Assembly (NCBI GenBank): GCA_037447655.1
Contig: JBBHKE010000176.1
Span: 595,455 to 659,454 of the forward strand
Length of the DNA: 64,000 bases
Direction: 5' to 3'
Source: Zygnema cylindricum
Taxonomy: Eukaryota; Streptophyta; Zygnematophyceae; Zygnematales; Zygnemataceae
The position numbers and the translations under genes are program-made. Positions 22,451-32,891 of the stretch are shown piece by piece (the first letter of the stretch is position 1; each line of letters opens with the position of its first letter). A model generated the notes under the pieces. The model saw nothing but the letters and a program-made list of their open reading frames with translations, searched no databases and was not told the DNA's origin.

Positions 22451-24232
22451 TTAGTCACCATACCAGCCACTCCAATATATCTCACGTTTATACAATGATT
22501 TTTCCTTATGAAGATGTTGATTTTTCCACTTCAAAAATGGTCTTTCCGATCCTTTGTGTGATTGCCTTTGGAGCTTCTTTCTTCTCCAATTGGTCTTCTT
22601 TAATCTGTATATTCTTCGTGTTCTCTTACTACATTTTGCTCTCCTCATAGAATTTAAACTTCTGTCATGGTGTGTCTTCCCATTACTTCTATAACATGGT
22701 GATATCCTCACTAATGTTTGGTCTTTTCTCGTAGATTTGTCACTCCTTTTAAGTGTATGCATTTTGAAAAATTTCGTGCTGATTCCCTTTTCATTTAGCT
22801 GCTCTTTCCTGTTTCTAATTTTCTTTCTTGTTTTCCACATTCCTCCAATTTTATGACTTTTTCCGCTCTCATAAACTTCCATTCTAGCCTCCTATTCTCA
22901 ACAATTTCAACCGGTTTTTTGCTGAGTTCATTTAAATCCACAGTATTTTGCGCCTTTGATGTTAATTCCCCATCTTGTGTACCTTCTTTATTTTTTGTCT
23001 CATCACCTTCTCTAAGTTTTGTTTTCAATTCACTGTTCTCAATATCCAAAGAATATTTTTCAACCAATTTTAAATTTACTTTTCTAACTCCCCTTTCTTC
23101 AAGAATCTTTATCCTTTGTAAGTCATTCTCACACACCAATCTGTCACACAAAAGAGTCACAAATACCGAGTCTTTTTCACTCTCTTCTTTTTCCACACTA
23201 TATTTGGTGACAATAATTTTTCCAGTCCTTTCCACTTCCATGTGCCCTTCTCTTCCTTCAACTCCTCTTACTTTAATCACTTTTTTCTTCAATAAGTTTG
23301 TGTCACTCACCGATCTATCATATGGAACATTGACAGTAATCGAATCTTTTTTTGTTACCTCTTAAGTAAATAAATTTGTCGACGAAAGGTGTAAGCCTTT
23401 TGTCATCCGTCGAATCTTTTCTCTCACTCATAAAAGCATTTGGTTCCCTCCTTGTTGAGGGTCTAACTTGGTTATTGTCCCATCTATCTCTAAAATTTAT
23501 TGTAACACATGCGCTTTTATATGGTGGACATACCCTGAAGGTCTGTCCTAAATCTTTACGGTAAAAATAATTCTTAGGTCGAATTCCAAACTCACTACTA
23601 CTATTAATTTTCTGAAACTGAGACTTCGATTCCTTCATATTCCTCTCATTTGACAAAACCCTTTTACTAGCCTTTTCATCTAAAACAAATCTTCTTGCTA
23701 GAGTTAAGCTCCAATCCTTTTTATCAATTATAGTCAATCTATCTAATGCACTCTTATATTCTTCAAATAGGCTTCTAACTAATAAGAGAGCTCGTTGAGC
23801 ATCCGTAAGGTTTTCTCCTACCAAATCTTTTTCTACAAATAATACTTCTATGTCAATATAGTGTTTCTCCATACTACCTCCTACATACTTGTATTCAGCT
23901 AATTTTGTAACACTGCTAAGCCAATGATATACAAAAGTCTTTACATACATACATTCTAAGCACTTCAATAATTCAGCTGCACTTTAAAAACTTAGGTATG
24001 ACATTACTAGTTCCTCACTCAAGGAGTTCTTGATAACCCTTAGACACTCATGGCTCTTTTTTTTCCATCCATTTGATGTTTCGGCCAAAGCACCATCCAC
24101 CACATCCATTAGCTCTATCATCTCGAAGTAGCTCTCCAACATTCACCTCCAATAATGAAATTTAGATCCATCAAATATGGGTTGCCATGGGTGTGGGCCC
24201 ATAACCTGTTGTCCATAGCCTATTTCAGCCAT
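22451..24232 (-). pseudogene. Remnant H: copia gag start plus unidentified frames
   Basis: On the minus strand the frame opens MAEIGYGQQVMGPHPWQPIFDGSKFHYW from ATG at 24232. Its QQVMGPH is encoded by the primer site GGTTATGGGCCCACA (24206-24192). A 216-codon frame at 23968-23318 continues gag-like sequence (TDAQRALLLVRSLFEEYKSAL). It also has a ruined zinc knuckle, YFYRKDLGQTFRVC, where the first two Cys and the His are replaced. Two further frames, 23310-22795 (Lys/Glu-rich) and 22882-22451, are not recognised. No protease, integrase or RT was seen, so H is deleted or non-autonomous. Confidence 0.6.
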
Positions 24233-24566
24233 GGATTACTCATGGAAGCACCACTGACTACCCCCCAAACAGCTGTGTTTCAGACAACACAGATTACTCC
24301 ACAATAAAGAAAATCACCTCAAACTTCTTCAAAATGCAGTATATTCTACACACTATCACCTCCCAAAGTTATAGCCAAATCCAAAAGGGATCCAAAAGAT
24401 ATGAGCTGCAGAATTTCCCAAAAACACCTGACGGGCTACCAAACTAACCACTTAGACTTCTCACAGAATTCTACACAAACAACAAATCAAACTGACACTT
24501 CACACACATATAGTTCCTAGATTATAGAATACATCCACAAAGTTTCACATCAAAGTAGCAACCACT
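24207..24566 (-). repeat. LTR end of remnant H (5' LTR side)
   Basis: Directly abuts the H primer site: minus-strand ...GGCTATGGACAACA then GGTTATGGGCCC. 24255-24440 is the direct-repeat partner of 21640-21800. The upstream limit of this LTR is not clear because the sequence runs into the CTCCTCCCCT satellite at 24567. Confidence 0.55.
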
Positions 24567-25513
24567 GTGATAAACCCCTCCACCCCTCATCTCCCCCCTC
24601 AACTCCCCCCTCCTCACACCTCCTCCCCCCTCCTCATTCAACACCCCTGTCCTCCCCTCTCCTCCACTCTCCTACCCTATCCTCCCCTCTCTCCTCTCTC
24701 CTCCCCCCTTCTCTCCCATATCCTCCCCTCTCCTCCCTTCTTCTCCCCCCTCTCCTACCCTCTCCTCCTCTCACCTCCCCTCTCCTCCCCGCTCCTCCCC
24801 CTTCTCCTCCCCCCTCTCTTTCCCTCTCCTTCCCTCTCCTTCCCTCTCCTCCCTTTTCCTCCCCTCTCCTCCCCTCTTACCTTCTTCTCCCCCCTCTCCA
24901 CCCCTCTCCTCCTATCTCCTCCCCTCTCCTCCCCTTTCCTTCCCTCACCTCCCCCCTCTCCTCCCTTCTCCTCCCTCTCTCCTCTCCTCTCTTCCCCTCT
25001 CCTCCCCTCTCCTCCCCTCTCCTCCCCTCTCCTCACCTCTCCTCCCCTCTCTTCCCCTTTCCTCCACTCTCCTCTGCTCTCCTATCCTCTCCTCCCCTCT
25101 CCTCCCCTCTCCTCCCCTCTCCTCATCTCTCCTCCCCTCTCCTCCCCTCTCCTCCCTTCTCCTTTCCTCTCTCTTCCCCTCTCCTTCCCTCTCCTCTCCT
25201 CTCCTTTCCCCCTTTCCTCCCCTCTCCACCCCTCTCCTCCCCTCTCCTCCCCCTTTCCTCCCCTCTCCCCCCACCTCTCCTCCCCTCTCCTCCCCTCTCT
25301 TCCCCTCTCCTCCTCTCTCCTCCCCCCTCTCCTCCCCTCTCCTCCCCTCACCTCCCCTCTCCTCCCCTCTGTACCCGTTTCCTTCACCCTCTCCTCCCCT
25401 CTCTTTCACTCTCCTCTCCTCTCATCCCCTCTCCTCCACCTCTCCTCCCCTCTCCTCCCCTCTCCTGCGATCTCCTCCCGTTTTCTCCCCTCTCCTCCCC
25501 TCTCCTCCCCTCT
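24567..25513. repeat. CTCCTCCCCT decamer satellite, about 950 bp
   Basis: Near-uninterrupted tandem repetition of CTCCTCCCCT and close variants. The plus strand is essentially all pyrimidine and the minus strand all purine (GGGGAGGAG). It leaves long open frames on both strands (for example 320 codons of Ser/Pro/Leu on plus and Gly/Glu/Arg on minus); these are repeat artefacts. The sequence could form G-quadruplex or triplex structures. Confidence 0.95.
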
Positions 25514-26164
25514 GTTGGATCTTAAATAAAATTCCCACTCAAAATTAAAGCTAAAAGAAAAATATAAAACATAACACAACAAAAGCTCAAAATAGACAAG
25601 AGGATAATCGGCCAAAAAGAATTATAAGTGTTTCTGGCCGAAGCCTCTTTACATCAACTCTTCTTTTCTCGTCTTCTCTCTTCAAAGATAAAATCTACAC
25701 TCTTAAAAGATCTCTCAATAATGATCATACTCCTTAACTCCTTTATTCTCCAAATGGATCACTAAGGATCCTTAACATCTTTTAATTGACCACAAAGGAT
25801 CCGCCCTCTCTTAATTCACAAAAAGGGTCTTTCTCTCTTTCTTTTAATCGACCACTAAGGATCTTTAGCATAATCTCGTAATTGATCACAAAAGATCATC
25901 CCCTCTCTCTTAATTAATCACAAAAGATCTACATCTTTAATCATTCAATTGATCCAAAGCTAAACCAAGGAAAACTCTACAGCTAAACTCTACTGCCTAT
26001 AAATCTGCAACTCTACACTAAGAGACAACAAAGTAAGACAAGCAAGACTTAGCGTCGCAACGAAGTCCATCCCTAGCTAACTATCGCACAGTGCAATGAA
26101 ATTTCCACGAAGCACGAAGGATGTCGCACACTCCAATGATATTTCCACGAAGCACGAAGGAAGG
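25514..26164. repeat. Degenerate GGATC-containing repeats and a 39-bp duplication
   Basis: Between 25740 and 25980 a motif like TTAATTGACCACAAAGGATC recurs about six times at 40-55 bp spacing (GGATCACTAAGGATCC, GACCACAAAGGATCC, CGACCACTAAGGATC, GATCACAAAAGATC). At 26090-26165 a ~39-bp unit containing AATTTCCACGAAGCACGAAG is present twice. No gene was seen. The copied sequence stops where homology to the G LTR starts. Confidence 0.65.
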
Positions 26165-27350
26165 CGCAAGCTGTCAAGCTCATGTGCTTTTCAGGCACAC
26201 CTTTATATCCTTAAGGATTTCCGAGCCCTTTCTCCCTTGTACGGTCCCAAGAGTGCGGAGGAGTAAGTGCACCAAGCCGGATCAGCTCCTTGGGTTTTCT
26301 AAAATGAGCGGAACGCACTTTACTTCGAGCCTAACGGAGGCCGGACGACCAAGTTATTCCGCCTCAAAGATTGCAAGTCCGTTACTTGGGATCAGCAGCC
26401 ACGAGTCCTTTTGGAGGGTACATTGTGGATCACAACGTGTTTTTCCAGATTGTCGTCTAGATTATGCTGTTAGCTGTCCGTAGAAGTTTAGTTAGGGTTC
26501 AACTGACTTTTGGTCCATTAATTACCTAAGGTAAAAGTTTGGCACTTCCGTGTCATTTTCAATACTTCGTCTTATAATAGTGGACTAAATAAAAACTTCC
26601 GGCCGCGAATCTAGCCACAATCAAATACATAACTTTTTTCCCTAAGTGTATTACAGATTAATTTTGCATATGTCAATTCAATTACACTTGTTTGCCACTG
26701 ATTGGTTAATAGCATAGCTTTTACTTTTGGGCTTGAGATTGGACAAACTTTTGATGTACAAAGCACTTGGGGCCTAAGAAGATAGGTTGCTTTACAGTAC
26801 TGTCTCCTGTGAAAACCCTCATAAATTCCAAAAAAACTTATTAAGGAGAATCTTTGTTTTTTTTTTTGACTCTATTGCCATCTAGGTTTTCGATCTGTCG
26901 TTTCTGGGAATCACAGTCCGGGCGGGTAGTTGGCACTATCTAGTTTTTGGGTGATTTTTTGACTTTTTGCTGTTTCAAACCGAGAAGAGTCTGGTCGGTT
27001 CCAAGCAGCATACACCCGAGGTTGAAGGAGCTCCATCTTTATTCAGGATACTACTAGGAAAGGGGTCGCCTTTTTCTCATTGTCATCGTTGATTATTGGG
27101 TTATTTTCAGCTTGCTTTGCCATTTTTCACATTTTCTATCTTTTATTCTCTTTTCTAGGGCAAGGTGATATTGTTAAACCTGGAAAGCCAATCATATTTA
27201 ACTATATATTTCTACGTGGTGGTGAACATGTGTCTTCGTCTAGAGTTCTTTTTTGTTTTGGATTGACCGTTCTGGAGTAAATTGAAACCCCTTGATCATG
27301 ACAGTGGGTTTTGAGGGAACAAGTGCAATAGACAACCCGTAGACAAAGCA
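26165..27350 (+). repeat. Element G 5' LTR (3' part only)
   Basis: About 1.19 kb matching 62050-63229 closely, for example CCTTTATATCCTTAAGGATT near 26200 and TTTGAGGGAACAAGTGCAAT near 27310. The first ~285 bp of the LTR (present in the 3' copy at 61765-62050) are absent and replaced by the 39-bp duplication region. It ends AGACAAAGCA at 27350. The following CTAAACTAAAAAGCAACC does not look like a standard tRNA primer site. Confidence 0.75.
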
Positions 27351-28512
27351 CTAAACTAAAAAGCAACCATGTCTGCTCGGATTAGAGGGGATTGAAGCTT
27401 TGACTGAGGAAGCTCTCATTTTGGAATTGAGCTCCGGCTACATTCAATACATTTTCTCTTACCTTTCTAATCATGGTGGGAGGAGAGACCGGATAACGGA
27501 TCCGAGGCAGTGGCGGGAGCGGCCCGCTGAGAGGAGAAGTCTCAAATTTCAAGGAGTCGTACTTTATAGGCTGTCTTTGATTCTCCAACCAACGAACCTG
27601 TTGGTGCTTCTTCTACTCCTCCTCCTCCCAGTCTGACTCCCGAACATTGCCTTTCCTTAGTAGAGGCGGCTAAGGCCTTTGTTGAGGAAATGAAAGAAGC
27701 GCGGGCTCATGCCCAGGAAAGGAACCGAGTGTCTCCAAAGGCCCAGCCAAAGCGGCAGGCGTAGAGGGAGCCCCATTGGGGTCCTCTTCCGGAGGTCACG
27801 CTTCACACCAGATCCAAGATATTTGGGCTGAGATCCAGATTGACCCCGGGGTTTTGACGGATCCACATCGCCCAGGTTGGTAGGAACTCCTTGCCCATCA
27901 CGACCTCCATGAGTTGAAGGTGAACAAAGTGTTGGTGTAGAGAGTGGCTTGGACAGATCCAGTCAACATCCTTCCACCAACAATATTTTCACGGGCTGGT
28001 ACTTCCTTAGTGGGAGGGGGATCCACACCTTTCAGGGCAGCACCTTGAACCAGAGGAGGATACAGTTCCGTTCTCGAGGAAGAGGACATAAGAGTCAACT
28101 CGCGTACTTAGTTTGTCAGTCCCACAGGGCCTTTTTCTTCCCATTTCACCAATTATGAAAAGGAATAAAAAGAAATGGGGGTTATCTGGATCCTTACTGG
28201 AGATAGCTCGGGGATCACATTTTCGGATTTCGAAATGTTGAGGAAGTTATTCACACAATCCAAGATCAACAAATACAAGGGAGGAGCCATTCTGGATGAC
28301 TTCGAAACAACCGTCTTTCCTATGATGATCAACAACCTTTCTGGAGGGGCGTTGGCAGATTACAATGAGCGTCAACCTCTTTTGATCGCTCCTAGCATCA
28401 ATAGATTGGATCCAGCCCTTGATGCTGGCGTATTAGAAGCGGAGGCTGACTTGGCTGCGGCGCCTGCAACCCTCTGACTGCTACCTTCACACAGGACATG
28501 AAACTACAGGTC
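27351..28512 (+). pseudogene. Element G gag, first part
   Basis: Several open stretches in different frames: 27400-27636, and 28175-28477 (TGDSSGITFSDFEMLRKLFTQ). None has a motif I recognise. They are assigned to gag by position after the G LTR and by continuation across the E insertion at 28513-28517 / 47315-47319 (CAAAG). Function is inferred only from context. Confidence 0.45.
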
Positions 28513-28517
28513 CAAAG

Positions 28518-29445
28518 TGTTGGTTTTTGAAAGCTTAAGTCTCAACAAATTTATAAGACGGCGGGAAAATAAATGTTTAGGGACACGCGTCGCCACTTGA
28601 AGCATAGTGAATGTTTTAATGGTACCGAAACCATCATTGGAACAGCGCAGCTGCGACGTAGATAAAACAAGCGCAGCTGTGGTTCATTCTTGATTTGGTT
28701 CGTACGGACGAACGCAGCTTGCGACGCAACAAGACAAACGCAGCTGCGGCTATTTTTGGTATGAGACAACGCAGCTGCTGCGAAGCTGCAAATAGTCAAA
28801 TGTTATCTAGAACAAGACTACGTTGCTACTGTTGAACACGATCGATTCAATCAACGAGATTCGAAGATGACTTATCGACAAATAACTTTACAGCAATTGA
28901 GTGGACACATCCGGACAAACGTAACTAGCCGGCAGCGAGTATTTATACAAACACTTAGTACGAATTCTCAATAATATTAGTTGTACAGTCGTAAATTAGT
29001 TTTAGCGTGATTAGGAGTAATTAGATCTTAGTGGTAGTTTTATGTTTTGACATATCTCTTAGGAACACCTGTATCGGCGGTACATCACTATGTAATAGGA
29101 CAACTAAAAGTAGATACTCACTAAGAGTACAAGAGTTAGGACTTAGAATGTATATTGTATCCAGACTTCCAAACTGTGTAATCAGCAAAATGTTTTTGGG
29201 AAACTTTTGAGTTGCATATCTTGGTGTATGTTGGATCAATTGTGCTAAAACTTTGGGAGTTGTTAGACTTTGTGATACACTATACTCTGGTATAGTTCAA
29301 AGCAGTTTTTGGACCATTGTGGCAACTCAATTGAGCTGTAGAAAGCAACTTTTTGATAGGATTCTTGGTAAGCTTCTGTGTTGAATTATGTCTAATTCTA
29401 CTACACTGCTGCAGCTCCACTTGCTCCAGTGGTCGTGGAACAACA
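28518..29445 (+). repeat. Element E 5' LTR
   Basis: 928 bp, TG...CA. The upstream part (28630-28795) contains five or six copies of a GC-rich motif centred on GCAGCTG (GCGCAGCTGCGACG, GCGCAGCTGTGG, CGCAGCTTGCGACG, ACGCAGCTGCGGC, ACGCAGCTGCTGCG). These contain the CAGCTG E-box core and may be promoter elements. No tRNA-like module was seen in this family. Confidence 0.85.
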
Positions 29446-30390
29446 CGTTATGGGCTTCTCATTAAGAATTCCTATCATTTTGGGGGAAAAATATGTTTAT
29501 TGGGTTGATATGGTGGAGACACACTTCGAAAATGTTAACCTTTTCGATATTTGGATGGTTCATTGTCGGAAACGGATCCGTCTTGGTCAAAGAAAAATTC
29601 GCAGGCTCGCTCACTTTTGAAATTCTGCATCTCATAAGAATTGGCTATGTCACGGATAAAAATGAAAAAGGTGATCGATATCTGGAAATCTCTCAAATAT
29701 GATTTTGAAAAGGCTAATGTCGAGTAAGAACTATTTTTGGCCGGAAAAATTTGGGACTACAAATACACGAGTGGCAATATAGCAGAATATTGCAACAAAT
29801 TTTGAGTTCTAATAGATTCTCATGCTTGTGCAGGTGGATCTTTTCCACATTTTTAGCAGGCTGCTTTGCTAATGAGAGGTCTTCCAACTACTATGAAAGT
29901 AGAGTCTAATAGGCTGAAACAGAAAGATAAAGCTAGCTGGTTGCTACATTTAACTATTAATTTGTTATTTGAAGAGGAAGCTGACTCTAAAATTCTTAAT
30001 GGTGAAAAACAAGCTGAGGCATTTTGCACAGAATTTGACAAAAAAACTCAATTTAATCAGCAGAGAAATCAGTTTAATCAAAATCAAAATCAGTTTAGAC
30101 AGTTTAATCAAAGAGGAAATAGACATTGTTTAAATGCATGTTTTTATTGTAATGAAAAAGGTCATGGATACAAATTCTGTCCTAAGCTTCAGAAAGCTAA
30201 TGAAACATGTATGTACTGGCGTGGATGGCAGTAGAGCCAATTTCATCAAGGCTTCACGGGATCATCACAACAAGGAAATGCACTTTTCTCGGCATCGTCA
30301 TCTTATCAAATGAGTCTCTTTCACTCCCTGACACCGAGGATGAAGATATTTTTGCTATGGCGACAGCAATGGAGGGAGCAAAAGACAATG
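29446..30390 (+). pseudogene. Element E gag
   Basis: Starts at the primer site (CGTTATGGGC, 29446-29455) in the frame VMGFSLRIPIILGEKYVYWVDMVETHFE, which aligns with VMGPHSRVPIFNGTGFIYWES of D. It shifts frame after about 29600. An open piece at 29866-30234 carries MLMRGLPTTMKVESNRL, an Asn/Gln-rich stretch and an intact zinc knuckle CFYCNEKGHGYKFC. Stops and frameshifts separate the pieces. Confidence 0.8.
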
Positions 30391-30962
30391 GATAGATAAT
30401 GGACACGGGAGCGTCGGCCCACATGTGCTGGAACAAGGAAGTTTTCAACAATCAGAAATCAACAGTAGAGAAAAATATCTACTATGCATGTGGAATGAGT
30501 GTGCAAACACGAGCTGTAGGTGATGTCTCCTTGCTAGTTGATGTAGAAGGAAAGGCAGTTGAAAGAACTCTTCATAATGTTCTCTATGTACCAGATTTTA
30601 AGATATATTTGTTTTCAACATCTTTGGTAGAAAGTAAAGGGTTTGAGGTCAATCTGAAACATGGCAGCCAGGTTATTAGCAAAAATGGAAAAATTGCAGT
30701 TACGGGAACCAGAGATTCCAACAAATTGTATCAAATGGATATGCCCAATAATAAAGAAAATGATGTTTTGTGTTCCGGTGTATTACCCTCAGATGAGCTT
30801 TGGCATAAAGGATTAGGCCATGTGAACTATAACAATTTGAAAAAGATGTTCAATGCTGTCAAAATAGAACGAGTCACTTTGTCAAATCAGACACCTAAAA
30901 CGTATGATGGTTGTGCACTAGGAAAAATACATAGATTACCATTTCCTCAAGAGTTAGACCAT
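30390..30962 (+). pseudogene. Element E pol, part 1: protease and integrase zinc region
   Basis: Protease site IMDTGASAHMC at about 30396. The preceding Trp codon of the usual GWIMDTGAS has become TAG, so the frame is closed there. About 189 codons follow: NVLYVPDFKIYLFSTSLVESKGF (protease body), then ELWHKGLGHVNYNNLKKMF ... YDGCALGKIHRLPFP (integrase His/Cys region; the first Cys of the C-x2-C pair reads Tyr). The frame is cut by element C after EELDH-equivalent sequence at 30962 and resumes at 37160. Confidence 0.85.
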
Positions 30963-31852
30963 TGTTGAAAAGAGGTAATTAATAGTTGACTTCCCTATTT
31001 TAGTTTTGTTTTAAAGAAAGAGAGTGAGGATCAAAGGCGCGCCATGGCTACCGCCATATTTAGAAAGTGGCAGTTTTTGCAGTTAAGGGTATTTTACTAA
31101 AATGATGCCTAAGTCTAGATTTGAACCTGTGACCTCTAGATTCTCTATAGCCTAACGCCTTAACCATTAAGGCGTTACGAAACGATACACGTGATGGGTT
31201 TCATAAATATATAAACATTAACGTAACAGCTAATTAACAGCAGACTAACCAAAAGGAGCAATTTCTGCATGTAAGCGAATCTGAACCGTGTAAAATATGT
31301 TTTGATCGGACGGCCGACATTATAGCCGCCACGCGAAGTGAGTTTTTTGGCGGCATACGGAGATAGCGTCACGCGGTGCCACGTAGCGCCACATTATTTG
31401 ATACCGGAGAAGATGGGAGGAGGAACCATGGCTACCGATATGACAGGTGTCACCTTGTAGACCTTGTCGTACAATGGTCGTACAATAAGTACATCGCCCA
31501 TTGTACCTTCTTGTACTTTATAGTGTTCCTATTGGACTAGGGCTTAGTAGTAGGTAGTCGTGAGTAGGCAGACCGAGACTTAGTAATATTTAGGTACCTC
31601 TCTCTCTAAGAGAGCTTGTAACTATAAAGGTCATCTTTGACCAGCCATAACTTACTGCTCGGGTGAGCAAATTCAGTGATTCTTTTTGCGTTTGACTCAA
31701 TGGAGTCTTGTCCTCACAAAGGTGAGAGTGGTCAGAATATTTATGTGCCTGGGTGGCGCTTATTCAGCGGGAAAGTAGAAGGGGCAAATATTATCCTAGA
31801 GACTTTACATAGGCTGCTCATTCTGTGGGTCAATGGAGACCACAGAATTTCA
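30963..31852 (+). repeat. Element C 5' LTR
   Basis: 890 bp. It contains GCGCGCCATGGCTACCGCC (31036-31054), the antisense tRNA-like module (31110-31185), a TATA-like TATAAAG at 31623-31629 after AAGAGAGCTTGTAAC, and GGTCATCTTTGACCAGCC. The conserved CATAACTTACTGCTCGGGTG follows. Confidence 0.9.
31110..31185 (-). other. tRNA-like module in the C 5' LTR (antisense)
   Basis: Minus-strand CGCCTTAATGGTTAAGGCG resembles the A-box/D-arm of a Ser/Leu-type tRNA and lies in a perfect 10-bp inverted repeat (AACGCCTTAA / TTAAGGCGTT). AGAGGTCACAGGTTCAAATC about 30 nt on contains a B-box match (GGTTCAAATCT; consensus GGTTCGANTCC). AGAGGTCACAGGT is shared with the TRIM tRNA-like copy at 58533-58604. The module is retained in the 3' LTR at about 36412-36482. 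Confidence 0.65.
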
Positions 31853-32860
31853 GGTTATGGGCCCACCCTCTAGGGTGTCCATATTTGATGGATCAGACTT
31901 TCTTTATTGGGAAATGATGATGGAGGGAGAACTATTTTAGAAGCATCTATGGGGCATAGTGTCTGGACAAATTCGATGCCCACCTCCACTTGGGTTTGGA
32001 GGGACACGTTTTTCTGGCACCTCCGCCTCTACAGTTGGTAGAACATCTGCCACCATCACCGAGGATGAAGATGAGGAACGAGAGGAGATTGTCATGGAAG
32101 GAGAAAAGGGAGGAGTTGCAACTCAAGTGACACCATTGCCGAAGACGATACCAGCAGCACCACCACCAAAAACGGCGACAAGGGTTCAGATCGAAAGATC
32201 GGAGTATGAAAAGTGGAACTACAAAGACAAGGTTGCTAAGCTCTTAATTCTTTAAAGTGTAGCAAAGAGCATTGCCATTCCCCTTATGCATGTCAAATCT
32301 TCATCTCAGATTTGGATATCACTAGTTAACAAATATAAGAGTGGATCATTGCAGCAACAACAGTTGGCCGAAAATAAGATTGCAGTTATACTTATAAAGT
32401 AGGAAGTATGAATAATTATTGCAATGATTTAGGAGCATTATTTGGAGAGTTAGAGAGTGCAGGTAACTCATGGTCCGAGAGACAAAGAGGGAACACATTA
32501 ATGATGAAACTACCTGAAGAGTATGAGAATATCATTAACCGATTGCAGGACATGGGAGATAGCAATTGGAATTAGGATGACACAGTGGGAATGATTTTAG
32601 TGAAAGAAAACACCATAGAGCTTAGGAGAGGGATTGTCTACAGGAGCTGATTGGAGGAAGCGTGATGAGGAGAGAGGGAAAGATCTTTATCGAAACTTTG
32701 GTGGAAGAGGACAAGGAGGTGGCAGATTTGATAGACAGGGAGAGACACTTCTCGAGGAGGGTTATGTCACTTCTACAGGAAACCGGGATACTATATGGCA
32801 GATTGTGTCAAACTTGCAGATCTTCGACTGAAAGATGGTCAAAGAACCTCAAGGGATGGA
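31853..32860 (+). pseudogene. Element C gag
   Basis: Primer site at 31853-31867, frame VMGPPSRVSIFDGSDFLYWE with an early stop. Open parts: 31959-32255, then scattered frames (SGNSWSERQRGNTLMMKLPEEYENII near 32460-32540; NTIELRRG near 32610). The zinc knuckle near 32770 reads CHFYRKPGYYMADC: the second Cys and the His are both Tyr, so zinc binding is lost. It is clearly homologous to the gag of B, D and F. Confidence 0.8.
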
Positions 32861-32891
32861 GGAAAGAAAAAGGCTTTCGTGACTCAAGTTC

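Noticed and set aside
22795-23310. 171-codon minus frame as a host gene
   Set aside because: Lies between LTR-like repeats and downstream of a gag fragment; composition is Lys/Glu-rich with no domain, so it is left unassigned within H.
24567-25529. 320-codon plus-strand frame and several 90-150-codon minus-strand frames
   Set aside because: All lie in the CTCCTCCCCT satellite; the translations are only the repeat (Ser/Pro/Leu or Gly/Glu/Arg) and long frames are expected by composition.
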